Part shown: in pieces, positions 8,027 to 16,229 of the stretch | Layout: every line of letters starts with the position of its first letter | Numbering within the stretch: position 1 is the first letter of the stretch | Assembly: GCF_020616335.1 (NCBI RefSeq) | Contig: NZ_CP085051.1 | Location: 868,001-932,000, forward strand | DNA: 64,000 nucleotides | Origin: Corynebacterium uberis | Lineage (GTDB): Bacteria > Actinomycetota > Actinomycetes > Mycobacteriales > Mycobacteriaceae | Direction of reading: 5' to 3' | Notes under the pieces: generated by a model | Told to the model about the DNA's origin: nothing | Seen by the model: the letters and a program-made list of their open reading frames with translations, nothing else | Database searches by the model: none | Made by a program: the position numbers and the translations under genes

Positions 8027-9696
8027 CCACCGCCGGGCACGTCGACCACGGCAAGTCCGCGCTGGTCCGCGCCTTGACCGGCATGGAGCCGGACCGCTGG
8101 GAGGAGGAGCGCCGCCGCGGGCTGACCATTGACTTGGGCTTCGTGTGGGCGGGCGACCTTGCCTTCGTGGATGTTCCCGGCCACGAGCGCTTCTTGTCCA
8201 ACACGTTGGCGGGCTTGGGACCGGCGAGCGTGGTGCTGTTCGTGGTGGCCGCCGATGAGGGTTGGCAGCGCCAGTCGGCGGATCACCGGGATGCGATCGC
8301 CGCGCTGGGGATTTCCCACGGGGTTATCGCCGTGACTAAGTCTGATCTGGCCCCGGATGCGGACTTGGACCCTATCCGTGAGGAGTTCGCGGGCACCGGG
8401 TTGGCCGATGCCCCCATCGTCCGGGTCAGCGCGAAGACCGGCGCGGGCATCGAGGAGCTGCGTGCGGCCCTGCGCGAGGTGGTGCCGCAGCCGCCGCGCC
8501 GCCCGTTGCGCTACTGGGTGGACCGCTGCTTTAGCGTCAAGGGCGCGGGAACGGTGGTCACCGGAACGCTGGAGTGCGCGCACGTGGCGGCGGGCGATCA
8601 GCTGGTGTGGCACGATGGTCACCGCCCCCACGCTGTTACGGTGCGCGGCATTCAGAGCGAAAACCAGCAGGTAGACAGTGCTGATCCGGTGGCCCGGGTG
8701 GCGCTGAACCTGCGTGGCGGCAGCCCACACCGCGGCCACGTGCTGGTGCGCCCGGATCAGTGGGTGTTTACCCGGTGCGTGGACGCCCGGGTGGTTTTCG
8801 GCAGCATTGATCAGGCACCAGAACACCTGGTGGTGCACGTGGGCACCGCGGAGATTCAGGCCCGGCTGCGCCCCCTTGGGAATCATGCGCGTCTGGTGTT
8901 GGAGTCTGCGGTGCCGCTGCGCCACGGCGACCGGTTGGTCCTGCGCGCCCCGGGCGGGGGGATCGTCGCCGGGGTGGAGGTGGCGGATGTGGAGCCCCCG
9001 GAGCTTGCCCGCCGGGGTGCGGCGGCGCGCCGGGGTGCGCAGTTGGCTGCAGGCCTGAGTGCCGATGGGGAGGTGGCCCGCCGCGGCGCGGTGCGCCATG
9101 CGGATTTCCTGCGCCTGGGGTTCGGCGCCCCGCACCATGCGCGCGATGAGGCCGGGTGGTGGATTGACCCGGGTACTTTCGATGGGTGGGTGGTCCGCGC
9201 CCAGCAGGCCGTCGCAGCTGCCGATCCGCTCAATCCCGCGGTTTCGCGCGGCTCGCTGCACGTCCCGGAGGAGCTTATCGACGCCCTCGTGGCCGCCGCC
9301 GGACTAGAAACTTCTGGTGGGCTCATCCGCAAGCCTGGGGCCAAGGTTGATCTCGGTGGGGCGGAGAAGGCGGTAGCCACCGTTGAGGGCTGGCTGGATG
9401 ATGAGCCCTTTGCTGCCCCCGAGGCCGACGAGCTTGCCGAACTCAAGCTGGGCCCCCGCCAGCTGGCCGCCGCCGCCCAGGCAGGGCGCCTGCTGCGCCT
9501 TCCCGGCGAGGTGATCCTGCTTCCCGACGCCCCACGCCGCGCCGCCGCCATCCTGGCAAAGCTGGAGCAGCCATTTACGCTCAGCCAGGCGCGCAAGGCG
9601 CTAGATACCACCCGCCGCGTGGCGGTGCCCCTCCTGGAATACCTGGATGGGCAAGGCCTGACCCGGTGGGATGGCAACGTGCGCACGGTGCGCTAG
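8014..9696 (+). CDS. selB: Selenocysteine-specific elongation factor
   Basis: GTPase that delivers Sec-tRNA to UGA codons followed by a SECIS hairpin. GTPase motifs are GHVDHGKS (residues 8-15), DVPGHE (near 53) and TKSD (near 108). EF-Tu-like domains II-III follow (VKGAGTVVTGTL), and the C-terminal winged-helix repeats that bind SECIS RNA end in LLEYLDGQGLTRWDGNVR. At 560 residues it is somewhat shorter than the E. coli protein (614). The start ATG is within the selA end. The stop overlaps the next, convergent gene by the 4 bases CTAG. Confidence 0.94.
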   Translation: MHVIATAGHVDHGKSALVRALTGMEPDRWEEERRRGLTIDLGFVWAGDLAFVDVPGHERFLSNTLAGLGPASVVLFVVAADEGWQRQSADHRDAIAALGISHGVIAVTKSDLAPDADLDPIREEFAGTGLADAPIVRVSAKTGAGIEELRAALREVVPQPPRRPLRYWVDRCFSVKGAGTVVTGTLECAHVAAGDQLVWHDGHRPHAVTVRGIQSENQQVDSADPVARVALNLRGGSPHRGHVLVRPDQWVFTRCVDARVVFGSIDQAPEHLVVHVGTAEIQARLRPLGNHARLVLESAVPLRHGDRLVLRAPGGGIVAGVEVADVEPPELARRGAAARRGAQLAAGLSADGEVARRGAVRHADFLRLGFGAPHHARDEAGWWIDPGTFDGWVVRAQQAVAAADPLNPAVSRGSLHVPEELIDALVAAAGLETSGGLIRKPGAKVDLGGAEKAVATVEGWLDDEPFAAPEADELAELKLGPRQLAAAAQAGRLLRLPGEVILLPDAPRRAAAILAKLEQPFTLSQARKALDTTRRVAVPLLEYLDGQGLTRWDGNVRTVR

Positions 9697-10142
9697 GCGG
9701 TGACGTGCTCGGTGCCGGGATGCGCGGTCGCGCGCGGATCAGTCGCCTGGGCGATGAGGTGTTGGCAGCCCCAGTGCACCGTCAGCGCGCCGCACAGCCC
9801 CATGCCTAGTCCGAAGACCCCGGCGATGTGGAACAGGTCGGTGACCACGATGAACCAGACGCAGGATCCTATGACACACACCAGGCAAAACCACACGGTC
9901 GCTTGGAGTGCGCGGGCGAACTTCCTGGTGGACCAGGAGCTGGCAAAGAGGTAGGCCACGAACCAGAACAGCAGGGCGATGGCTATCCCGGCTCCGCAGA
10001 TTCCGGTGGCAAAGGGGTAGCCGCTGCCTTCTGGGAGGTCTGGGCCACTGAATTCGTTGTAGAAGGAAATTGCGGCGACCAGCGTCATCCCCAGGATGAA
10101 CAGTCCGGTGAGGACGGACACCGTGGCCTTGAGCATTTTCAT
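9693..10142 (-). CDS. Small four-helix membrane protein, paralogue A
   Basis: 149 residues with about four hydrophobic segments. It shares layout with the two genes upstream: an SSWSTRKFARALQATVWF loop between helices 2 and 3, and a DLFHIAGVFGLGMGLCGALTVHWG last helix. I do not recognise the family, and no catalytic residues stand out. It is the last of a three-gene co-directional set with gaps of 3-6 bases, so probably one transcript. It is convergent with selB, with a 4-base stop overlap. Confidence 0.7.
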   Translation of the reverse strand: MKMLKATVSVLTGLFILGMTLVAAISFYNEFSGPDLPEGSGYPFATGICGAGIAIALLFWFVAYLFASSWSTRKFARALQATVWFCLVCVIGSCVWFIVVTDLFHIAGVFGLGMGLCGALTVHWGCQHLIAQATDPRATAHPGTEHVTA

Positions 10143-10148
10143 CGGGTT

Positions 10149-10565
10149 TTAGCTCTTCAGCTGGGGGGTGACGCGCTGGCGGGCCCAGTGAATGGTGGCT
10201 GCGGCGATGACGGTGCACAGCAGGGCGAGCAGGATGCGGAAGTCAGCACCCCAGTGGGTGTGCAGCTGGAACCAGGCGGCCGCAACGACGCCGCAAGCCA
10301 GGGCGAACCATGCGGTGATGTCCACGGCGCGCAGCACCTTGTCGGTGGACCAGGTGGTGGCAAAGCTGTATGCCACGTAGAAGGCCAGCAGGGCAGCCGC
10401 CACTCCGGCACAGCCGAAGGCTACCTGGAAGGGCAGGCCGGCGCCGGGAATGCCGGTGACGTAGTCGACCTCCGCTCCGGCAGTCAGGACGGCAGCGACG
10501 GTGATGGCCAAGAGGAGCAGGCCCGCCGCTGCGGCGGTGATGGTGGGAAGGATTTTGGTGGTCAT
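10149..10565 (-). CDS. Small four-helix membrane protein, paralogue B
   Basis: 138 residues, four hydrophobic segments. A TTWSTDKVLRAVDITAWFALACGVVAAAWF stretch (quoted across the loop and third helix) matches the equivalent position of paralogue A (SSWSTRKFARAL), and the C-terminal helix again ends in IHWARQRV. Function unknown. It is the middle gene of the three; the spacing to both neighbours is only 3-6 bases. Confidence 0.7.
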   Translation of the reverse strand: MTTKILPTITAAAAGLLLLAITVAAVLTAGAEVDYVTGIPGAGLPFQVAFGCAGVAAALLAFYVAYSFATTWSTDKVLRAVDITAWFALACGVVAAAWFQLHTHWGADFRILLALLCTVIAAATIHWARQRVTPQLKS

Positions 10566-10568
10566 GGG

Positions 10569-11060
10569 TCAGTCTCCTTGTGTGGAAAGCTCGCGGGCGA
10601 TGCTGCGGCAGATGGCCAGCAGCGTGACCGCTCCGGTGAGGGAAAAGGCGACGCCGAGGACGCCGACGATATTGAAAAGATCTGTACGGGCGATGAACCA
10701 GACGGTGGAGCCCGCCACGATGAGTAGGCAGGCCCACACCAGGATGCGCACGCCGGTGAGGAAGACGCGGGTGCGCCATCCGGCGACCAAAAGGAAGGCC
10801 ACCAGGATAAAGAGCAACGCTGTGGCGATGCCCACGCCGATGATCCCCAGGTAGTACGGCAGGGAGGAGGCTTCCATCCCTAAGGGCTCGTCAAGCTGTG
10901 GGTCGAGGCCAGCACGCACGCCTTCTGCGGTGCACCACCCCGCCCAGAACACCAGCAAAGAAAACAAGAAAGAGGCGCCGGCGGCCAGCAGGTTGCGGTG
11001 CCGTGTCGCCGCGGAGGAATCGGGTGCTGGGGTAGGGCGTGGGGCTGGTGTCTGGGGCAT
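10569..11060 (-). CDS. Small four-helix membrane protein, paralogue C
   Basis: First gene of the set, about 163 residues from the ATG at 11060 (MPQTPAPRPTP), which has a GGAAGG ribosome site about 11 bases upstream; the frame is open further upstream without such a site. The N-terminus has a Pro-rich 25-residue cytoplasmic leader, then four hydrophobic segments with AGWRTRVFLTGVRILVW in the loop position and WFIARTDLFNIVGVLG, which matches WFIVVTDLFHIAGVFG of paralogue A. Function unknown. Confidence 0.68.
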   Translation of the reverse strand: MPQTPAPRPTPAPDSSAATRHRNLLAAGASFLFSLLVFWAGWCTAEGVRAGLDPQLDEPLGMEASSLPYYLGIIGVGIATALLFILVAFLLVAGWRTRVFLTGVRILVWACLLIVAGSTVWFIARTDLFNIVGVLGVAFSLTGAVTLLAICRSIARELSTQGD

Positions 11061-11171
11061 GAGCTGCGACCTTCCAGGGTCTTCTGGCGTGTAACCCCAA
11101 CCTAATGGCCTCCCGTGGCACAAGGCAATAGCTGTTATCGGATTGCAACCTGTATCGACGTGCCGACGACC

Positions 11172-12227
11172 CTAGGGGACGCGGTGGGTCCACTCGGGGG
11201 TGCCGAACTTGGTGTCCACGAGGTGTTGGGCGGCGTCGATATCCGCTTGGGGCAGCTCGGCCATGGTGGCGGGGTAACGGGAGGTAAAGGTGTCAAGCAG
11301 GGCGTCGATGACCTGCTCGCGCGGCACGCCCGTCTGGCGACGCAACGGGTCCACGCGCTTGGCGGCAGAGCGGATGCCCTTGTCTGCCAGCTTGACCTTG
11401 CCCACCCGCAGGACCTCCGACATCTTTTCGGCGTTGATGTCATAGCTCATGGTGGTGTGGTGGAGCACCGCGCCCTTGACCCGCTTTTGGGCGGCCCCGC
11501 CGATCTTGCCGCCGTCAGAGGTGATGTCATTGATGGGCACGTACCAGGCGTTGACGCCCAGGGAGCGCAGCCCAGCGATGACCCACTGGTCCAAGTATTC
11601 GTAGGATTCCACGTAGCTCAACCCCGCGACGGCGGATTCCGGGACGTAGAGGGAATAGGTGACGCAGTTGCCGCCCTCCATGAACATGGCCCCGCCGCCG
11701 GAGATGCGGCGCACCGGGGTGATCCCGTGGCGCTCCACGCCTTCTTGGTTCAACTCGTTGCGGTAGGACTGGTAGGAGCCGAAGACGACGGCGCGGTCGT
11801 GCCACTCCCAGAACCGCAGCATCGCCCCGCGCTGGGGTACCTGGCTTAACAGGTGTTCGTCGAGAGCCACGTTGAGCGGGGTGGGCAGGGGGCCGGGGCG
11901 GTAGACGGTCCATTCGAGGTCGGTTAAGTCCGTGGCGTCGAGGAGCGCGCGACGGGTGACCTGGGCGATGTCGCGGGTAGAAAAGCCGTGCAGGGCGGTG
12001 CCCTCGCAGCGGGTGAGGGCGGCGTCGAGAAGCTTTTCTAGGGTGTCGGTGTCCGCGGTGACGGGCGCGCCGACGAGCGCGGCGTTGAGGGCGTGGAAGG
12101 CTTCTTCGGGCTCTAAGAAGAAGTCTCCGGAGATGCTGGCGGCGGTGATGTGGGAGCCGTCGTCGGTGATGTCGGCGACGACGAGCTTGCCGCCGGGGAC
12201 CTTTCGTTCAAAATGATGATCAGGCAT
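11172..12227 (-). CDS. lplA: Lipoate-protein ligase A
   Basis: Attaches lipoate to the E2 subunits of 2-oxoacid dehydrogenases and to GcvH. RRISGGGAMFMEGGN (near residue 178) and DGGKIGGAAQKR (near 240) are the lipoyl-AMP-binding signatures. The first about 95 residues (GGKLVVADITDDGSHITAAS...) look like the LplA accessory domain that in E. coli is C-terminal, so the domain order appears swapped, an arrangement I believe is seen in other actinobacterial LplA proteins. 351 residues. It is monocistronic and divergent from the MFS gene at 12376. Confidence 0.9.
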   Translation of the reverse strand: MPDHHFERKVPGGKLVVADITDDGSHITAASISGDFFLEPEEAFHALNAALVGAPVTADTDTLEKLLDAALTRCEGTALHGFSTRDIAQVTRRALLDATDLTDLEWTVYRPGPLPTPLNVALDEHLLSQVPQRGAMLRFWEWHDRAVVFGSYQSYRNELNQEGVERHGITPVRRISGGGAMFMEGGNCVTYSLYVPESAVAGLSYVESYEYLDQWVIAGLRSLGVNAWYVPINDITSDGGKIGGAAQKRVKGAVLHHTTMSYDINAEKMSEVLRVGKVKLADKGIRSAAKRVDPLRRQTGVPREQVIDALLDTFTSRYPATMAELPQADIDAAQHLVDTKFGTPEWTHRVP

Positions 12228-12375
12228 ACCTACGAAGGTAGCGCCCCGTGGGGGTGTCTGCTTTAGCGTCGTGTCATCGCTGCCTGGTGAGCGGGACCAA
12301 AGGGGCCGTGCGTTAGCGTGGAGGTTCGTCCGCGACTGTCCCCGACAGCCCTTCGTGTTCGACTAGAAAGCGCAC

Positions 12376-13584
12376 ATGTCCACCGAGCTGAGCCCGCACG
12401 CCCCTTTCCCATACCTCAAGCTCACGGGACTGTCCTTCGCGGCGTTCATCGCCATCATGACCGAGAACGTGCCCTCCGGTCTGCTGTTGGATATGGCCTT
12501 GAGCTTTGGCACCTCCACGGCGGTGGTTGGCCAATTCCTTACTGCTTACGCGTTTGGGTCCGTCGTCGCCGCCATTCCCGTGATGACGGTGACCCGGGCC
12601 ATGCCCCGGCGTGCGCTCTTGGTCACCGCGGTGGGATTCCTCGCCGCCTTCAACGCCCTGACGGCCATGACCACCGTTGTTGGCGTGGGCTTTGTCTCCC
12701 GGTTCATCGCGGGCATGGCCGGCGGCGTGGTGTGGGGCCTGGTGGCCAACTATGCGCGCAGCCTGGTCACCCCGGACAAGGCCGGCCGCGCCCTGGCCTG
12801 GGTGAGCTTTGGCCAGCCCATCGCGCTGGCATTCGGTGTGCCGCTGGGCGCGTGGGCCAGCCAGTTTTTGGGCTGGAGGGGCGTGTTCGTGGCACTGTCT
12901 GCCATCGCCGCGGGGCTGGCCATCTGGATTGGAGTGACCGTCCCGCCCCGGCGCGGCATGACTGGTGGCGCGCCGGGGCTGAAACTGCTGGCCGGAGTGC
13001 TGCGGGTGCGCGGGGTACCAGCCGTGCTGGTGGCGTTGGCGGGGTGGATCTGCGCCCACAACATCGTCTATACCTACATCGCGCCAGTGACCCGGGACGC
13101 GGGAGCGCCGGTGAGCGTGGATGCGGTGCTGCTGGCCTTCGGCGTGGCGGCCTCGGTGGGGATCTTTGCCACCGCCGCGGTGGTGGACGCCCACCTGTAT
13201 GCCACCGCCGTAGCCTGCGGGGCCGCATTGATCTGCGGTCTGGGGCTGATCTGCGTGGCGGCGGGCAGCCCGTGGGGGTTGATCGGCGGGGTGATCGTCT
13301 GGGGCGTGGGCTTCGGCGGGGCGCCCACGGTCATGCAGACGGCGCTGGCCGCGCGGGCGGGGGAGCAGGCCGATATGGCGCAGTCCTTCTTTGTCACGGT
13401 CTTTAACAGCGGGGTTGGTCTGGGAGGGGCTGTTGGTGGCGTGCTGTCGGGAGCCTACGGCTCTGGGAGCTTGCCGTGGGTGGCCGCGGGGTTATGCGTG
13501 GGCGTTGGGGTGCTGCTGTGGTGGCGCCCGGCGTATTTCTCGCCGGCCGGGGTCGTGCTCGGAGGCCAAGCGCAGCGGGGCTAG
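12376..13584 (+). CDS. MFS transporter, DHA1 (AraJ/YdhP-like) exporter family
   Basis: 402 residues with 12 predicted membrane helices. The N-terminal helices contain FAAFIAIMTENVPSGLLLDMA, and a loop TRAMPRRALL replaces the usual MFS motif A. The pattern fits the DHA1 group of sugar or drug exporters (AraJ, YdhP), which usually start with a glutamate in helix 1 as here (TENVPSG). The substrate cannot be read from sequence. The ATG start at 12376 follows GACTAGAAAGC; no close operon partner. Confidence 0.85.
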   Translation: MSTELSPHAPFPYLKLTGLSFAAFIAIMTENVPSGLLLDMALSFGTSTAVVGQFLTAYAFGSVVAAIPVMTVTRAMPRRALLVTAVGFLAAFNALTAMTTVVGVGFVSRFIAGMAGGVVWGLVANYARSLVTPDKAGRALAWVSFGQPIALAFGVPLGAWASQFLGWRGVFVALSAIAAGLAIWIGVTVPPRRGMTGGAPGLKLLAGVLRVRGVPAVLVALAGWICAHNIVYTYIAPVTRDAGAPVSVDAVLLAFGVAASVGIFATAAVVDAHLYATAVACGAALICGLGLICVAAGSPWGLIGGVIVWGVGFGGAPTVMQTALAARAGEQADMAQSFFVTVFNSGVGLGGAVGGVLSGAYGSGSLPWVAAGLCVGVGVLLWWRPAYFSPAGVVLGGQAQRG

Positions 13585-13650
13585 GCGCTGTGCACGGCTG
13601 ACCGGGTGTTTGGGGCTCACGGCGCTTCGCCTGGGCCTAAGGTAGGCGCT

Positions 13651-15459
13651 ATGAGTAAAAGAGACCGCGCCTCTTCCTTCCTGCGGGAGGTCAACCTGCC
13701 GCGCCGCATCCATCCTGCGTTGGTTCCCGGGGTCTCCGTCGATGACCTGCGCATTCACTTCCGGATTGATAGGCCCATTGTGGTGGGTGTGGGCGGGGTG
13801 ATCATCGCGTTTGTGGTCTGGGGGGTGATGAGCCCGGATCAGGTGCTCGCGCTATCAACGTCCGTCCTGCACTGGGTGATGGTCAACCTAGGGTGGGTGT
13901 TTACCACGTTGGCAGTGGTGGCGGCGGTAGTGCTGGTGCTGCTGGCGGTATCGCGCTACGGGGCCATTCCGCTGGGTCGGGATGGGGAGAAGCCGGAGTA
14001 CTCCACCTTGTCCTGGGCGGCCATGCTCTTTGCCGCCGGCATTGGCATTGGCATCATTTTCTTTGGCCCCTTCGAGCCGCTGACCTACTACCTTTCGCCG
14101 CGCCCGGGTGCCTACGAGCCGGAGACGCAGCGGGCGGTGCTGGGGGCGCTGTCCCAGTCGGCGCTGCATTGGGGGATTAATGCGTGGGCGATTTATGCGG
14201 TGGTGGGCCTGGCGGTGGGCTATGTGTCCTACCGGCGCGGCCGCGTGCCTTTGATGAGCTCTATTCTTACGCCGCTGTGGGGGACCCGCCCGGTGGCCTC
14301 ACGGCTTATCGACGCCATGGCCATCGTCGCCACGCTCTTCGGTACTGCCGCCTCGCTGGGCATCGGTGCTCTCCAGATCTCCCACGGTGTGGAGGTGGTC
14401 ACCGGCTGGTCGCCAGCAGGCAATGCGCTGGCCATCGGGATCATTGTGGTGCTGACGGTGGGCACCATCTTCTCGGCGGTATCCGGTGTGAACAAGGGCA
14501 TCCAGTGGCTGTCCAACATCAACCTGGTGCTGGCCGTGGGGCTGGCGCTGTTCTTCTTTATTGTGGGCCCCACCGCCTTTCTGGCCAACATGATCCCGGC
14601 GGTCATCGTGGATTATGTGGGCTCCATGCCGCAGATGCTGGCGGCAAACATGGGGCAGGGCGAGGACATGCAGGAGTTCTTGTCCAGCTGGACCACGTTC
14701 TACTGGGCGTGGTGGGTGTCCTGGTCTCCCTTCGTAGGGGTGTTCGTGGCCAAGATTTCTCGCGGCCGGACTATCCGCCAGTTCATCTTTGGGGTGCTGT
14801 TTATCCCGTCGACGATCATCATTTTGGCGTTCAGCATCCTGGGTGGCACCACCATTTGGTTGCAGCGCTCCACCGGGGATATCGCGCCGGGCGGTAAGCT
14901 TCCCGCCCCGGAGCAGATCGTGTTCACCGTGCTGGATCACCTGCCGGGTGGCCACCTGGTGGCCCCGTTGCTCATCGTCATGCTGGCGGTGTTCTTTATC
15001 ACCACGGCGGATTCTGCCTCCCTGGTCAATTCGCAGCTCTCCCAGCAGGGAAACCCCAAGCCGCGGCGGATGGTCACCGCGTTTTGGGCGGTGTGCATGG
15101 CAGGCATTGCGGTGGTGATTTTGTTGACCGGTTCATCCAACGCATTGCAGGGCTTGCAAAACCTCATCACCATCACCGCGCTGCCGTTTGCGGTGGTGCT
15201 GGTGGCCATGATGGTCGCGCTGTTTAAAGAGCTGCGCCATGATCCGCAGTCGATTCGCACCACCTTCCAACAACAGGCCATAGCCAAAGCGGTGGTGCGC
15301 GGGGTGCGCGAGCACGGTGACAACTTCACCCTGGCCATCGAGCCCACCCATGATGATGACTACGCCGTTGGCTCCCACTTTGATGCAGACAATGAGCAGG
15401 TCATGGACTGGTATGTGGCGCCTGCGGACCCACCGGATGAATCACATCCCGGTACGTAG
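13651..15459 (+). CDS. BCCT-family transporter (betaine/carnitine/choline type)
   Basis: 602 residues, 12 membrane helices. BCCT signatures are clear: GIGIGIIFFGPFEPL in helix 3, HWGINAWAIYA in helix 4, and the WTTFYWAWWVSWSPFVG plus FVAKISRGRTIRQF signature segment. Both cytosolic tails are short, without the long charged C-terminal osmosensory helix of BetP, so it is closer to EctP/LcoP-like carriers (inference). Start at ATG 13651; an upstream in-frame start would add 15 non-conserved residues. A 13-mer copy lies inside at 14304-14316. Confidence 0.9.
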   Translation: MSKRDRASSFLREVNLPRRIHPALVPGVSVDDLRIHFRIDRPIVVGVGGVIIAFVVWGVMSPDQVLALSTSVLHWVMVNLGWVFTTLAVVAAVVLVLLAVSRYGAIPLGRDGEKPEYSTLSWAAMLFAAGIGIGIIFFGPFEPLTYYLSPRPGAYEPETQRAVLGALSQSALHWGINAWAIYAVVGLAVGYVSYRRGRVPLMSSILTPLWGTRPVASRLIDAMAIVATLFGTAASLGIGALQISHGVEVVTGWSPAGNALAIGIIVVLTVGTIFSAVSGVNKGIQWLSNINLVLAVGLALFFFIVGPTAFLANMIPAVIVDYVGSMPQMLAANMGQGEDMQEFLSSWTTFYWAWWVSWSPFVGVFVAKISRGRTIRQFIFGVLFIPSTIIILAFSILGGTTIWLQRSTGDIAPGGKLPAPEQIVFTVLDHLPGGHLVAPLLIVMLAVFFITTADSASLVNSQLSQQGNPKPRRMVTAFWAVCMAGIAVVILLTGSSNALQGLQNLITITALPFAVVLVAMMVALFKELRHDPQSIRTTFQQQAIAKAVVRGVREHGDNFTLAIEPTHDDDYAVGSHFDADNEQVMDWYVAPADPPDESHPGT

Positions 15460-15474
15460 CTGGTAGCTTTGAAA

Positions 15475-15570
15475 GCCACACGGGTACCCGGTGCAATTCC
15501 GGGCTGAGATGCCGCAAGGGCGAACCGCATGAACCTGATCCGGTTAGTACCGGCGCTAGGGAAGGAAGCG
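15475..15570 (+). promoter_or_regulatory. TPP riboswitch (THI element)
   Basis: The conserved core is present: CCGGGCTGAGATGCCGCAAGG, with the CTGAGA box at 15504-15509, then ACCGCATGAACCTGATCCGG (15523-15542) and GTACCGGCGCTAGGGAAG. It lies immediately upstream of ykoE, within 10 bases of its start codon. The aptamer overlapping the ribosome site (AGGGAAGGAAG) suggests translational control: TPP binding would hide the Shine-Dalgarno sequence and shut off thiamine-precursor uptake. Confidence 0.95.
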
Positions 15571-15578
15571 AATTTTTC

Positions 15579-16229
15579 ATGCCTGCACAATCACAGGAAC
15601 ATCAAGACCAAGGTCAACATCAAGGCCAAGGCCAGGGCCAACGTCCGCTATCGCGTTCGTGGCGCATCATCGATATCGTCATTGCCACGGTGCTCGCCGT
15701 GGCGGGGGGACTGCTGTTTTGGATTTGGGATGGCCTCGGCGGCGCGGGCTATGAGGTCCTCAACGCGCTGACCCCCGGCCTGGGCGGGCTGGCAGTGGGG
15801 GTGTGGCTGCTCGCCGGGGTGGTCGGCGGGCTGGTCATCCGAAAGCCCGGGGCGGCGCTGTTCGTCGAACTGCTGGCCGCGGTGGTCTCCATGATCCTGG
15901 GAAACCAGTGGGGCGTGGGCGTGATCTACTCCGGTCTGGCCCAGGGCTTAGGCGCAGAGCTGGTCTTCGCGCTGCTGGTCTACCGGCGCTGGGGCCTGGG
16001 CACCGCGGTGGGCGCGGGCACGGCCTCCGCGGCGGCGGCCTTCGCCCTGGAGCTTGTCACCTCTGGGAACTGGGCGCGCAGCCTGGCGTTCAACCTGACT
16101 TACTTGGGCTGCGTGCTGGTCTCCGGGGCGGTGTTGGCCGGGGTGGGCGGCTTCTACCTGGTGCGTGGCTTGGCGCGCACGGGCGCACTCGACCGCTTTG
16201 CGGCGGGAAGGGAAGCGGCCGCGCAGTGA
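15579..16229 (+). CDS. ykoE: ECF transporter S component for thiamine/HMP
   Basis: Substrate-binding membrane component of the ykoEDC energy-coupling-factor transporter. 216 residues: a Gln-rich N-terminal tail (about residues 1-25), then about six hydrophobic helices including ELLAAVVSMILGNQWGVGVIYSGLAQGLGAELVF, which matches YkoE proteins. It is controlled by the TPP riboswitch just upstream, supporting thiamine or hydroxymethylpyrimidine as substrate. The stop TGA overlaps the GTG start of the ATPase gene. Confidence 0.92.
   Translation: MPAQSQEHQDQGQHQGQGQGQRPLSRSWRIIDIVIATVLAVAGGLLFWIWDGLGGAGYEVLNALTPGLGGLAVGVWLLAGVVGGLVIRKPGAALFVELLAAVVSMILGNQWGVGVIYSGLAQGLGAELVFALLVYRRWGLGTAVGAGTASAAAAFALELVTSGNWARSLAFNLTYLGCVLVSGAVLAGVGGFYLVRGLARTGALDRFAAGREAAAQ

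Noticed and set aside
7660..9261. Long minus-strand open frame opposite selA/selB
   Set aside because: Low-complexity His/Arg/Gly-rich translation, shadow of selA and selB.
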